Of a stretch of 64,000 nt of DNA, positions 25,245 through 34,976 are shown piece after piece. Source of the stretch: Candidatus Brachybacter algidus (GTDB lineage: Bacteria > Bacteroidota > Bacteroidia > Chitinophagales > Saprospiraceae). How positions within the stretch are numbered: position 1 is the stretch's first letter; every line of letters starts with the position of its first letter. Under the pieces are notes generated by a model. That model had not been told where the DNA came from. It saw only the letters and a list, made by a program, of their open reading frames with translations, and made no database searches. Where the stretch lies: contig JADJSK010000007.1 in assembly GCA_016711705.1 (NCBI GenBank), forward strand, positions 1-64,000, read 5' to 3'. The position numbers were made by a program, and so were the translations under genes.

Positions 25245-25368
25245 CATTGCGGTATATTCTTTCAGGTTAAGAATATATTTTTTTGATAGCACAATATTTA
25301 TTAGTAGTTTCATGTTTTAGAAAGGAATTTTAACCTATGATTAATTTATAAAGTATAACCTTTTTGAT

Positions 25369-25563
25369 ATGAGTAATATTTATACAAAGAACATTCCCAT
25401 TACAACTTCAAAAAAAATCAAAAACTACACACTAGCCATTGTCAATGAGACATTGGACATTTCAAATTCAGTTAATTCCCTTAAAAAAATACTACCAGAC
25501 TGTCAGTTTGAACCCAAAAAATCAACTTTGGATTTAATCCTTGCGTATAGCAGAAAAAAATAA
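25369..25563 (+). CDS. Small protein of unknown function
   Basis: 64 aa, basic, no signal peptide. It begins MSNIYTKNIPITTSKKIKNY and includes TLAIVNETLDISNSVNSLKKIL and a basic end AYSRKK. No family recognised. The frame is intact, about 125 bp after the ATL gene, and followed by a strong terminator at 25699-25731, supporting a short transcription unit. Could also be a chance frame. Confidence 0.42.
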   Translation: MSNIYTKNIPITTSKKIKNYTLAIVNETLDISNSVNSLKKILPDCQFEPKKSTLDLILAYSRKK

Positions 25564-25698
25564 TCTTCTCAACTACAACTCATTTACGAATCAATGATCG
25601 ATTTGGATGTTTAGTTTGTAGTATATTATTTATTTGGAGAAAAAAAACTACCGGTGATTATTTAGTCATAATTTCCGGATCTTGAAAAGGGATTTTAG

Positions 25699-25731
25699 AC
25701 CCGCAATTGTAAAACAATTGCGGGTTTTTTT
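25699..25731 (+). terminator. Strong rho-independent terminator
   Basis: Perfect 12-bp stem ACCCGCAATTGT / ACAATTGCGGGT with an AAA loop at 25699-25725, followed by a T-run (25725-25731). The nearest upstream gene is the 64-aa frame ending at 25563. Confidence 0.88.
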
Positions 25732-25751
25732 ATTTGATGTTGAGATGGAAC

Positions 25752-25977
25752 TTTTAATTCAAATGTAATATTGCAATATTACGATGAACCACACTCCCAA
25801 CTTACTTTCAACTGTAAAACATACACATCCTTGTGAATTAATGTGAACCTAAATCTTGTGGTGCCTCTATCTCCATTGTAATATTGCAATATTACGATGA
25901 ACCATACTCCCAAATTGCTTTCAACATTTAATCATTCACTTCATGTTGAATTAATGAAGCAAAATCCTGTGGTCCGC
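25752..25977. repeat. Two 113-bp direct repeats, each with an 18-bp perfect palindrome
   Basis: GTAATATTGCAATATTAC, a perfect palindrome, occurs at 25765-25782 and 25878-25895. The surrounding ~113 bp repeat at about 75 percent identity (ACGATGAACCAYACTCCCAA, CTTTCAAC, GTGAATTAATG / TTGAATTAATG, TCYTGTGGT). They lie in the 593-bp gap upstream of the tetR-like gene; function unknown. Confidence 0.88.
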
Positions 25978-26104
25978 CTAGCTCAAGTGTATTAAAATTC
26001 CAATTCAGTGAGAGCCATCAGCCAATAGCTATAGGCCATTAGCTTTAAGAATGAGTGAGAAGGTGACCCAAATTCAAATCTTAATCAAATGCAAATAATT
26101 TGTT

Positions 26105-26140
26105 AAACGAATGTTTTAATTAAACGTTTGTTTAGTTTTG
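26105..26140 (+). promoter_or_regulatory. tetR promoter with two candidate TetR operator boxes
   Basis: AAACGAATGTTT (26105-26116) and AAACGTTTGTTT (26122-26133) are both AAAC-N4-GTTT half-palindromes, 17 bp apart. The second directly abuts TAGTTTTG (26133-26140), a TAnnTTTG -7 box, 16 bp before the ATG. Placement suggests autorepression of the efflux operon by its TetR protein. Confidence 0.62.
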
Positions 26141-26156
26141 CGGCTTTATACGCCTT

Positions 26157-26785
26157 ATGAAAGTCATGGATAAAAAAACCAGCATTCTAGAAGCCGCCAT
26201 CAAACTGTTCTCTACCAAAGGTTATGATGCCGCTAGTGTTAGAGATATTGCAGAATTGGCCGGTGTCAATCTCGCAATGATCTCCTACTATTTTGGTAGT
26301 AAAGAGAAACTCATGGAAAGCCTTTTTCATGAAAAAATGGATGCCTCAAAAATTAAGATCGAAACGATTCTTAAGGATACCAGTCTTACTCCTTTTGAAA
26401 AGGTCGAGAGAATGCTGTCAGATTATGTTTCTAAAGTCGTCGCTAACCAATCTTTCTACAAAATTATGTTGTATGAACAGGTTCTAAAACAAAATCCGGT
26501 CATACTCAAGCTCATCAAAGAACTTAAATTAAATTATGCTTTCTTACCTCAGAACTAATTAAAGAAGGTCAGCGAAGTGGAGATTTTAAAAAAGAAGTTG
26601 ATGTAATACTAGCCTTGAATACTTTGACCGGTACCGTAACCCAAGCTGTCATTAACCAAGATTATTACTTCGAATTTAATAACTACCAAAAATTAACGAC
26701 TAAAGAGCGTAACGAACTTTTGTACGACAAATTATACAATCACCAGAGGATCATTTTTAAAACATTACTTGGATATGAAAAATAA
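26157..26785 (+). pseudogene. TetR-family repressor gene, frameshifted
   Basis: The first 133 codons (26157-26558) encode the N-terminal helix-turn-helix (SILEAAIKLFSTKGYDAASVRDIAELAGVNLAMISYYFGSKEKLMESLF) and part of the ligand domain. After KLNYAFL the frame ends early; reading resumes one frame over at about 26538 (LTSELIKEGQRSGDF...NHQRIIFKTLLGYEK) and stops at 26785. One missing base near 26530-26540 explains it. The restored gene would be about 209 aa and overlap the tolC start by 11 bp (ATGAAAAATAA), the usual coupling. Either a natural loss that derepresses the pump or a sequence error. Two operator-like boxes lie upstream. Confidence 0.85.
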
Positions 26786-28079
26786 AAAATTCTTTTTTAA
26801 TTTGATTGTTATCCTGCTTCTAGGTGCTTCTGCAAGTGCCCAGGAATCTAAAAAGATAACTTTGCAAGAAGCAATTGATCTAAGTCTGGCTAACAGTCAC
26901 AACCTCCGTATCTCAGATCTTAAGATTACAGAAGCTATCGCCAACGTACGCGCTGCGAAAGACCACAGACTGCCTGAAGCCAGCGTCAGTGCCAGTTATT
27001 TAAGATTGAACAGTGCAAATGTCAATCTTGCTTCAGCCCCTGAAGGACAAGGTGGTCCGGATATTAACCAAGCATTGTACGGGTTGATCAACGTTTCATA
27101 TCCGATTTATACTGGAGGTAAATTAAAATATGGCGTTGAATCCGCGAATTATCTGGAGCAGGCAGCCAGACTAAGTGCCGCCAATGACAAGGATGCTGTG
27201 GTATACAATACCATAGAGGCTTACACCAATCTTTATAAAGCAGGCATCGCAGTCAACGTAATCAAAGAAAATCTTCAGGCTTCCGGGAAGAGAGATACCA
27301 CGTTCTCCCGTCTTGAGCAAAACGGATTATTGGCCAGAAACGACCTTTTGAAAGCTCAATTGCAAACAAGTAATATCTCTCTTGCACTATTAGATGCAGA
27401 GAGTAATCTCAAACTAGCTAATGTAAGCATGGATCTGATCATGGGGCTTCCGGAGAATACTATGATCGAAATAGATCCCGTATTTCTAAATGAATCTCAG
27501 CAACTGTCAACCATAGAAGACTTTACCAATAAAGGCCTCAATCTTAGAAAAGACGTTCAAGCCTTGGAATTGCAACAAAAAGCTGCTGCCAATTCAGTCA
27601 AGATAGCTAAAGCAGACGCCTATCCGTCAGTTGCCTTGACAGGAGGATATGTAGCAGCAGACATACCCGGCTTTATTACTATTTCAAATGCAGTGAATGT
27701 GGGAGTAGGTGTTAAATATAACATTGCATCACTTTGGAAGACCAATACGGGACAAGCCAAAGCAGAAGCCATGTCACTAGAATTACAATCTTCTAAAGAC
27801 CTTTTATCAGATCAGATCAAACTACAGATAAACAGGGATTATCAGAATTATCTGCTGTCAAAACAAAAGATCAATGTCTATGAAACTGCTATTACCCAAG
27901 CAACTGAAAATTATAGGATCACTAACAATAAATACAATAATAGTTTGGTAACTATTACCGACTTGCTCGAAGCTGATGTATCCCTTTTACAAGCAAAGTT
28001 GAATGTGTCACTTGCGAAGGCAGACGCAGCACTAGCTTATCAAAAAATCCTGAAAACAACGGGTTCCCTTTCCAAATAA
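26775..28079 (+). CDS. TolC-family outer-membrane efflux channel
   Basis: 434 aa from ATG 26775 (a TTG codon 6 bp earlier is possible), with signal peptide MKNKKFFFNLIVILLLGASASAQ. Two OEP repeats with long helices: KITLQEAIDLSLANSHNLRISDLKITEAIANVRAAKDHRLP in the first and DVQALELQQKAAANSVKIAKADAYPSVALTGGY in the second. Also the typical SYPIYTGGKLKYG and NNSLVTITDLLEADVSLLQAKLNVSLAKADAALAYQKIL ending. It forms the trimeric outer-membrane duct for the EmrA/EmrB pump encoded next. It overlaps the end of the frameshifted tetR gene, so translation may have been coupled. Confidence 0.93.
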   Translation: MKNKKFFFNLIVILLLGASASAQESKKITLQEAIDLSLANSHNLRISDLKITEAIANVRAAKDHRLPEASVSASYLRLNSANVNLASAPEGQGGPDINQALYGLINVSYPIYTGGKLKYGVESANYLEQAARLSAANDKDAVVYNTIEAYTNLYKAGIAVNVIKENLQASGKRDTTFSRLEQNGLLARNDLLKAQLQTSNISLALLDAESNLKLANVSMDLIMGLPENTMIEIDPVFLNESQQLSTIEDFTNKGLNLRKDVQALELQQKAAANSVKIAKADAYPSVALTGGYVAADIPGFITISNAVNVGVGVKYNIASLWKTNTGQAKAEAMSLELQSSKDLLSDQIKLQINRDYQNYLLSKQKINVYETAITQATENYRITNNKYNNSLVTITDLLEADVSLLQAKLNVSLAKADAALAYQKILKTTGSLSK

Positions 28080-28221
28080 TCAAAGTTAAAAGTAAGAAAA
28101 TAGAAGTTAGAAATTAGAATGGAACGCTGAATTTTAAGCACATCAACAAATTGACAGACGAAAACATACCCGACAAAAACTTAAATAAATAAGATCATAA
28201 CAAATAATAAATATTTTAATA

Positions 28222-29328
28222 ATGTCGACCATAACAAACGAACCAAACGTCAAACCATCTAAAAAAAGAAGCCCCGTATTTATCATCATTCTTTTTGTTT
28301 TAGTAAGTGGTGCTGCTTGGTTTGGAATAACAAAATATAATCACAGTCTTCATCATGAAGAAACAGATGATGCACAGATTGAAGCTAATGTCAATCCTGT
28401 AATTTCCAGAATATCCGGATATGTACTTGATGTCAAAGTAGATGACAATCAAATGGTAAACAAAGGGGATACATTACTAATATTAGATCCACGGGACTTG
28501 AAAGTGACTTTGCACCAGGCTGAAGCAGCTCTAGCTACAGCGAAAAGTAATTATAATGCTGCAGTAGCAAACACAAGTGCTGCAAGACAAGGTATCAACA
28601 CCTCAAAAGCAGCAGTGAATACCGCAGAATCTCAGATCCAAACTGCTAAAGTGAATGTAACCAGAACAGCACAAGATCTTGAACGATATGAGAATCTGAT
28701 TAAAGACCATTCCATCACTCAACAACAATATGAGCAAGCAGTAGCTGCCAATCAGACTGCTCAAAAACAATTGCAGGTTTTAATCAATCAAAAGCAGCAA
28801 GCCTATGCACAAACTGGAGTTGTTTCCTCACAAAGTAACGCTACTTCTTCTCAAATCGAGGTCACTTCTTCCATCATTAAACAAAGAGAAGTAGATGTGG
28901 AAAATGCAAAACTTAACCTTTCATACACAGTCATCATTGCCCCGGAAAGTGGTATTGTCTCTAAAGTACCAGTACAGAAAGGTCAATTTCTTCAGGCAGG
29001 ATACAATTTATTTAGCATAATTCTTAGCAATGACAAATGGGTAGTCGCTAACTTTAAAGAAACACAATTTGACAGAATGGTTGAAGGTCAAAAAGTGACT
29101 ATTAAAGTAGATGCGCTGCCTGATCATGAATTCGAAGGAGTGCTAAGTTCGTTTTCAGCAGCTACAGGATCTAAGTTTGCCTTGCTTCCCCCTGATAACG
29201 CTAGTGGAAATTTCGTAAAAGTAGTTCAACGACTGCCTATCAAAATAGATTTTGTCAACAAAACAGATCCAGAGATCAAAAGGCTGCGAGCGGGAATGAA
29301 TGTGGAGGTCGATGTGCATTTGAATTGA
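28222..29328 (+). CDS. emrA: EmrA/HlyD-type membrane fusion protein
   Basis: 368 aa. One N-terminal membrane helix (about 18-37: FIIILFVLVSGAAWFGI), then the barrel-sandwich start EETDDAQIEANVNPVISRISGYVLDVKVDDNQMVNKGDTLLILDP. A long coiled coil follows (about 95-230), rich in Ala/Gln/Ser, then the second half lipoyl (PESGIVSKVPVQKGQFLQAGYNLFSII) and beta-barrel (WVVANFKETQFDRMVEGQKVTIKVDALP). It bridges the inner-membrane pump EmrB to the TolC channel. It is the third gene of the tetR-tolC-emrA-emrB set; the 142-bp gap upstream contains AGAAATTAG-type repeats. Confidence 0.93.
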   Translation: MSTITNEPNVKPSKKRSPVFIIILFVLVSGAAWFGITKYNHSLHHEETDDAQIEANVNPVISRISGYVLDVKVDDNQMVNKGDTLLILDPRDLKVTLHQAEAALATAKSNYNAAVANTSAARQGINTSKAAVNTAESQIQTAKVNVTRTAQDLERYENLIKDHSITQQQYEQAVAANQTAQKQLQVLINQKQQAYAQTGVVSSQSNATSSQIEVTSSIIKQREVDVENAKLNLSYTVIIAPESGIVSKVPVQKGQFLQAGYNLFSIILSNDKWVVANFKETQFDRMVEGQKVTIKVDALPDHEFEGVLSSFSAATGSKFALLPPDNASGNFVKVVQRLPIKIDFVNKTDPEIKRLRAGMNVEVDVHLN

Positions 29329-29330
29329 AA

Positions 29331-29510
29331 GTCAGAGGTCAGAGGTCAGAGGTCAGAAATCAGACGCTAGATGCTATACACTAGATTCTAGAAGTCAGAA
29401 ATTAGAAATTAGAAATTAAAATGGTGTTTCGTAAAATTTGATGGTGTTTCCATTCCCGATTACTGATTACTGATTACAGATTTTTTTTTGACTTCAGGCT
29501 CAATTCACCC
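29331..29510. repeat. Heptamer tandem repeats between emrA and emrB
   Basis: GTCAGAG repeated about four times (from 29331), AAATTAG-type units (from about 29397) and GATTACT repeated three times (about 29457-29477). All have a 7-bp period. The tract sits inside an otherwise compact operon. Confidence 0.85.
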
Positions 29511-29543
29511 CATCTAAAATTCAAATATCAAAAACAATCCAAC

Positions 29544-31121
29544 ATGCAGGATTCATTAGTAGAATATGGCGGAAGAAGGGTGATCATCACGATCACAGCA
29601 ATCTTTTGTGCACTCCTTGAGATTGTCGATACTACCATCGTCAATGTGGCCCTCAACGATATGAGGGGCAATCTCGGAGCTACGCTGACGGAAGTTGGTT
29701 GGGTCATCACGGCATATGCTATCGGAAATGTGATTATTGTTCCGATGACCAGCTGGCTTTCACAGCAATTTGGAAGAAGAAACTATTTTGCGGCTTCCAT
29801 CATCATATTTACTGTTTTTTCCTTCCTTTGTGGCAATGCAAACGGCATATGGGAACTTGTATTTTTCAGATTTGTCCAGGGACTTGGCGGAGGAGCATTG
29901 CTCGTAACTTCACAAACAATCATTACAGAGTCGTATCCCATCGAAAAACGTGGCATGGCGCAGGCCATCTATGGTCTTGGCGTAATCATCGGACCGACAT
30001 TAGGTCCGCCTTTAGGTGGATATATCGTGGATCATTTTAGTTGGCCATATATATTTTACATTAATATTCCGATCGGTGTAATAGCTACATTATTGACTTT
30101 ACAATTCGTACGAAGTCCAAAATATGCAGCTAAAAAAGCAAGTAATGAGATCGACTGGCTCGGAATAGCATTGCTCGCTATCACTGTGGGTTCGCTTCAA
30201 TACGTTCTCGAAAGAGGTCATGAAGAGGATTGGTTCCAGAGCCAAACAGTCACCATGCTATTCGCTGCTGCCATTCTTGGACTATTCTTCTTCATCTGGA
30301 GGGAATTAACCTACAAAAATCCCATAGTTGAACTGCGAGTTCTTAAGAATGGAAACCTGCGTATAGGTACTATCATGTCTTTTATTCTCGGTTTTGGACT
30401 GTATGGTTCGACCTTTATTCTACCATTATATACACAGAGTACATTGGGATGGACTGCACAGCAATCAGGTGCTCTCATGATCCCTGCTGCATTGACCACT
30501 GCCTTCATGATGCCATTAATCGGACGGCTGATCACTGCCGGGGTTAAGAATCAATATTTAGTAGCCGGAGGACTCTTCACATTTTTTGTTTATAGCTTGT
30601 GGGGTTACAAAATAATCACACCTGATACGGGTGCAGACGCTTTTTTCTGGATGCTAATCGCTCGTGGTATAGGACTTGGATTACTGTTTATTCCAATCAC
30701 AGCTTTATCTCTCTCCACACTGAAAGGTCAGGAGATAGGACAGGGAGCTGCATTTACTGGTATGATGCGGCAACTAGGAGGATCGTTCGGGGTGGCGATG
30801 ATCACTACCTTCCTTTCACATCAGAATATGGCTTATAGAAATGATCTGGTTGGAAAATTGGACGTAAATTCAATGGCTGTGCAACAACGTGTCAATGGCC
30901 TTCAACAATCATTTATGGGAAAAGGAATGACGCCTGATGTGGCGCTGAAAGCAGCTTATAAAGCATTAGATTATGGCGTTAGTAAACAAGCTGCCGTTTT
31001 GTCGTACATGGATGTTTTTCTTTACCTGGGCATCATATTTTTAATCTGCATTCCATTTATTCTATTTGTAAAGCAAAAGAAAAATGCGCCGAAAGTAGAC
31101 TTGGGAGAAGCGATGCATTAA
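29544..31121 (+). CDS. emrB: DHA2-family MFS multidrug transporter, EmrB type
   Basis: 525 aa, about 14 membrane helices. Motif A-like LSQQFGRRNYF after helix 2, motif C GPTLGPPLGGYIVDHFSWPYIFYINIPIGV, and LEIVDTTIVNVALNDMRGNLGATLTEVGWVITAYAIG at the N-terminus, characteristic of EmrB/QacA DHA2 proteins. It is a proton antiporter in the inner membrane that expels hydrophobic drugs or toxins through EmrA and TolC. Last gene of the efflux operon, 215 bp after emrA. Regulation presumably by the upstream tetR, which here is frameshifted. Confidence 0.95.
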   Translation: MQDSLVEYGGRRVIITITAIFCALLEIVDTTIVNVALNDMRGNLGATLTEVGWVITAYAIGNVIIVPMTSWLSQQFGRRNYFAASIIIFTVFSFLCGNANGIWELVFFRFVQGLGGGALLVTSQTIITESYPIEKRGMAQAIYGLGVIIGPTLGPPLGGYIVDHFSWPYIFYINIPIGVIATLLTLQFVRSPKYAAKKASNEIDWLGIALLAITVGSLQYVLERGHEEDWFQSQTVTMLFAAAILGLFFFIWRELTYKNPIVELRVLKNGNLRIGTIMSFILGFGLYGSTFILPLYTQSTLGWTAQQSGALMIPAALTTAFMMPLIGRLITAGVKNQYLVAGGLFTFFVYSLWGYKIITPDTGADAFFWMLIARGIGLGLLFIPITALSLSTLKGQEIGQGAAFTGMMRQLGGSFGVAMITTFLSHQNMAYRNDLVGKLDVNSMAVQQRVNGLQQSFMGKGMTPDVALKAAYKALDYGVSKQAAVLSYMDVFLYLGIIFLICIPFILFVKQKKNAPKVDLGEAMH

Positions 31122-31212
31122 AGTAATTGTAATTTATTAATTGTTAATTATTATTGAGTTTTGAGTTTTGATGCTTACTTTCACTGCTTTAATACCAATG
31201 CATAATTAAACT

Positions 31213-34200
31213 TTGAAAAAATATCTATTTTACATTTGGCCAATAATAATTGTCGGGTTATTTAATTCCTGTGAAAATAAACAACGTGAAGTAATTCCGT
31301 CCATTTACCATTGGAAACAAACTTTTATTCTAACAGAATCCGAAAAGAGTAAACTTGCAGAAAATAATATTCACAAAATATATGTGCGTTATTTTGATAT
31401 TAAACTAATGAACGGAAAAGATATTCTGCCTGTTTCCAGCATAAAATTTGAAGATAAAATAGATACAAATTTGGTCCTCATACCGGTAGTTTATATTGAG
31501 AATGACATTTTTGCAAAGTTACAGAAAAGAGGATTAGACACTCTTGCTAGAAAATTAGTAAATAGAATTAGAGATATTGAAAGTAAAAATGGCCTGAACT
31601 CATACCAAGAGATACAGATCGACTGCGATTGGACAGCGGGTACGAAAGATGCTTATTTTAATTTCTTAATACTCATCAAATCGATGATCGGTGATGCAAA
31701 ACTTTCATGTACACTGCGACTTCACCAATTTAAATACGCTCAGAAAACAGGTATCCCACCAGTAGATGAAGTCACCTTGATGTATTACAATATGTCAAGA
31801 GTGCAGGACATGAAAACCTATAATTCTATACTTGATAATACAGAAGGCGAAAAATATATAAAAGGAGCCATAGAATATCCATTGCACATCAATATTGCCC
31901 TGCCATTATTCAGTTGGGGCGTATTATTTCAAAATGGTTCTCTGTCTGCTTTACTACCGGGACTAAATGATGCTGACCTTATTAATATGGGCGCAAAGTT
32001 AATCTCCGGTAACCAAAGTTACCGCTTTGAAAAAGATACATTACTCCAGGATAAATTTATCAGAAAAGGTGACATCTTAAGATTAGAAGAGATTACCTTT
32101 AAGGAATTAAAAAGAGCTGCAGAAATATGCGTTTCTATTGTTCCAATAGATCAAAATTCAATTAATATCACATTTTACCATCTCGATTCTGTCCAATTAC
32201 ATTCATATGACGTATATCAATTCAAAAAATTCTGGATACTTTCCAGTAAATTAATTGCCATCATAATTTTGTGGGGATTTAATACATCCTGTTTTGATGA
32301 TTATGAACTTGAATCCTACAGATTTCATCTGTTTAACGAAAACACGGCAAAAGTTGAACATAATAAGCCATTTTATTATACTTTGAATTTTCTAAACGGA
32401 GATAATAATCCCCTGAACAGCGCCGGAATAGATGAAAATCTAGAAGAATGGTATACTTATTTAGGTAAAGTGGTCAGTAAAATAGACATTAATGAAATGC
32501 TTTATGGCTATTGGGCTGGCGGAGCAATCGATGAAAAGACCGGAGTATTAAATTCAAAAGAGTTCCTGGAATATTATTCCTCCGGGCCAAAAATTAAAAA
32601 GGCAAATAATGAAGCATATCAGTACATGATATTCGCCAAAAGGTGTGAATATTTTTTAAGAAATGACATGGTGGATCAATATCAATGGAATACTGACATT
32701 GATCAAGCGAAATATGATCGGGAAGAAGCTGCGAAAAAAATCATGCGAACCAAACTAATTAAAGAAGCTCAGGTAGAATTAACTAAAACTTCCGATGCAT
32801 TTCTAAAGACAAGATATGCCTATCAAGTCATCGTCCTTTCTAGATACAATGAGGATCTAAAAACATGCCAAAGTACTTATGTAAAATATATAGAAAACAA
32901 TACCCAACAATCAGTCATAAACTATTGGGCAATGTTGCATTATGCCGAAAAATGCCTTGTAAATGTTCAAAAGAAAGACCTTGCCTATGCTCGTGTTTTC
33001 AAAAATTCAATAGCAAAAAGGTATCGTACATATCTTTTATACAACAAAACTAATCCTACTGAATTAATCTCACTGACTAAGGGTCCAAAGGATCAGGCCG
33101 CAATCTGGACGCAGGCAGCCGTGCATGATCCGGGCAGGTCTTTGACTGCATTAAGTGCTATTTATGCCCTTGATCCAAATGATAAAGATCTTGCTTTTCT
33201 TTTCTCCAGAGAAATTAACAAAATAGAACATTGGCTGTATACAAATAGATTGACCAATGCTGCTCTGGACGCATATGATTATAATACCGGGACCTACATA
33301 AAACAGAATCTAGAAGATGATAAGAAATATACTAATGAAGTAATAAGTTTGGCTGAGAAAATAAACGATGAAGCCAAGGTAAAAGATAAAGCCTATTGGA
33401 ACCTTGCACTTGGTCATTTATATTTTTTAATAAAAGAAAACAAAAAAGCCTTAAGCAAACTCGAGACCGCACTTACCCAAAACCCCAATCCGGATCAATT
33501 AATACAAATTAAAACGACAAGGATATTATGTTTTGATCTTGATCAAAAAAATAATGCGGGAGTAGAAGAAAAGATATATCAGGACTTAGTAGATCTTCTG
33601 AATATGGATGCGAAAAGCAAGAAATACGTTGAAGAGAACGATGGCTTGGAAAGAAAATACTCCTCTACAGATCAACTGATCGCTATGGTTGCCTATAAAT
33701 TTGAAGAAAATAAAGAAATAGCTAAATCCGCACTACTGCTATCCCATTGTGCAGAATTGTTGAGGATGCAAAAAAAATTCATTTCATTTTGGATGCATTA
33801 TGATGATTACTTCTTTTATCTGGACGAAATGGCTGGACCACAGGAATTGAAATACATCCTCGATCTTATAGAAAAACCCAATAAAACCAATTTCGAATCT
33901 TACCTTATCTCAAAAGCAGTTTTCGATAAATACAAACTAATGGACCTATACGGCACCATGCAGATGAGGGAAGAGAAATATACAGAAGCAGCTAAAACAT
34001 TGAATCAGATACCTGCAGAATACTGGCATACAGGTGTGATCGAATATGATACTTATCTGGATGCAAATCCTATGCATGCTGATTTTTATAGTGGTCATTC
34101 AACTACTGCAGCAGACACGATTCGGTTTACTAAAGTTGAATTACTAAATAAAATAATTGAATTGCAGAACAATGCAGCAAGTGGTAAAAATGCTGCGATG

Positions 34201-34593
34201 AATTATTTCACACTTGGCAATATATTTTACAATATGACACATCACGGTAATTCATGGATGATGATGCGCTATGGTTGGTCAACAAATGAGGAACCGGATA
34301 ATAAAAATTATAGTCAGAGAGTGGATGAGGCTAATTATTATGGTGGAGCAAAAGCAATATATTATTACAAAAAGGCTGCAGATGCATCGAAGAATAAAAA
34401 ATTCAGTGCCCTTTGTCTGCGCATGGTTTTAAAATGTGATGAATTTAGAGACTATATGACTCCATGGTATGATTATGAAAAGGAAAGACCGGTATTTGTG
34501 TCTAAATATAAAACAGAATTGATTAAAAATTATCCTAATTATTACGATGAATTACTCAACGATTGTGGTTCGTTTTATAGATATATGCATTGA
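31213..34593 (+). CDS. Fused double lipoprotein: TIM-barrel-like domain plus helical repeat domain
   Basis: 1126 aa from a TTG start. The N-terminal segment MKKYLFYIWPIIIVGLFNSC is a lipoprotein signal. Residues about 25-335 look like a TIM-barrel GH-like protein (IQIDCDWTAGTKDAYFNFL, LSCTLRLHQFKY, VDEVTLMYYNMSR), reminiscent of DUF3142. Around residues 336-361 a second lipoprotein signal appears inside the protein (FKKFWILSSKLIAIIILWG...FNTSC). From there to the end is a mostly alpha-helical, TPR-like region (for example AYWNLALGHLYFLIKENKKALSKLETALTQNPN). The second signal strongly suggests two neighbouring lipoprotein genes merged in frame. Surface or periplasmic; function unknown. Domain assignments are by resemblance only. 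Confidence 0.7.
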   Translation: MKKYLFYIWPIIIVGLFNSCENKQREVIPSIYHWKQTFILTESEKSKLAENNIHKIYVRYFDIKLMNGKDILPVSSIKFEDKIDTNLVLIPVVYIENDIFAKLQKRGLDTLARKLVNRIRDIESKNGLNSYQEIQIDCDWTAGTKDAYFNFLILIKSMIGDAKLSCTLRLHQFKYAQKTGIPPVDEVTLMYYNMSRVQDMKTYNSILDNTEGEKYIKGAIEYPLHINIALPLFSWGVLFQNGSLSALLPGLNDADLINMGAKLISGNQSYRFEKDTLLQDKFIRKGDILRLEEITFKELKRAAEICVSIVPIDQNSINITFYHLDSVQLHSYDVYQFKKFWILSSKLIAIIILWGFNTSCFDDYELESYRFHLFNENTAKVEHNKPFYYTLNFLNGDNNPLNSAGIDENLEEWYTYLGKVVSKIDINEMLYGYWAGGAIDEKTGVLNSKEFLEYYSSGPKIKKANNEAYQYMIFAKRCEYFLRNDMVDQYQWNTDIDQAKYDREEAAKKIMRTKLIKEAQVELTKTSDAFLKTRYAYQVIVLSRYNEDLKTCQSTYVKYIENNTQQSVINYWAMLHYAEKCLVNVQKKDLAYARVFKNSIAKRYRTYLLYNKTNPTELISLTKGPKDQAAIWTQAAVHDPGRSLTALSAIYALDPNDKDLAFLFSREINKIEHWLYTNRLTNAALDAYDYNTGTYIKQNLEDDKKYTNEVISLAEKINDEAKVKDKAYWNLALGHLYFLIKENKKALSKLETALTQNPNPDQLIQIKTTRILCFDLDQKNNAGVEEKIYQDLVDLLNMDAKSKKYVEENDGLERKYSSTDQLIAMVAYKFEENKEIAKSALLLSHCAELLRMQKKFISFWMHYDDYFFYLDEMAGPQELKYILDLIEKPNKTNFESYLISKAVFDKYKLMDLYGTMQMREEKYTEAAKTLNQIPAEYWHTGVIEYDTYLDANPMHADFYSGHSTTAADTIRFTKVELLNKIIELQNNAASGKNAAMNYFTLGNIFYNMTHHGNSWMMMRYGWSTNEEPDNKNYSQRVDEANYYGGAKAIYYYKKAADASKNKKFSALCLRMVLKCDEFRDYMTPWYDYEKERPVFVSKYKTELIKNYPNYYDELLNDCGSFYRYMH

Positions 34594-34976
34594 AAAATGA
34601 ATTAGTTCAAAGCCAATTTAATGAAATATTTTGGAATTTAAAATATCAATAACTCAAGTGTCGGTAATTCAGAAGCATTGACAAATGTCTTACTGCTGAG
34701 TCTTTTGGAAGTAGATTGTATTTAACTAATTAATTATTATTTTTCCTTAAATTTGATTTTTAAGGCAAAAACTACTGTTGCTAAATCCTGTGTATGCGGG
34801 ACTAAAATATTCCATCAAGCTTGTATTAAGAATTAAATTTTTCTTTAAAAGAAGCGAATTGACTATCGGAACTTACTTTAATAAAATAAATTGAATTGCT
34901 CATTAAAATAACGTACATTCTTTAGATTTTTTTTATCTTAGACTTTTATATTTATTAAGTACTAACACCTTTTGCA
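34594..34976. other. Intergenic gap, no gene seen
   Basis: 383 bp, very A/T-rich, between the fused lipoprotein gene and the adhesin. Presumably holds the adhesin promoter; I could not pick a convincing TTG/TAnnTTTG pair. Confidence 0.4.
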
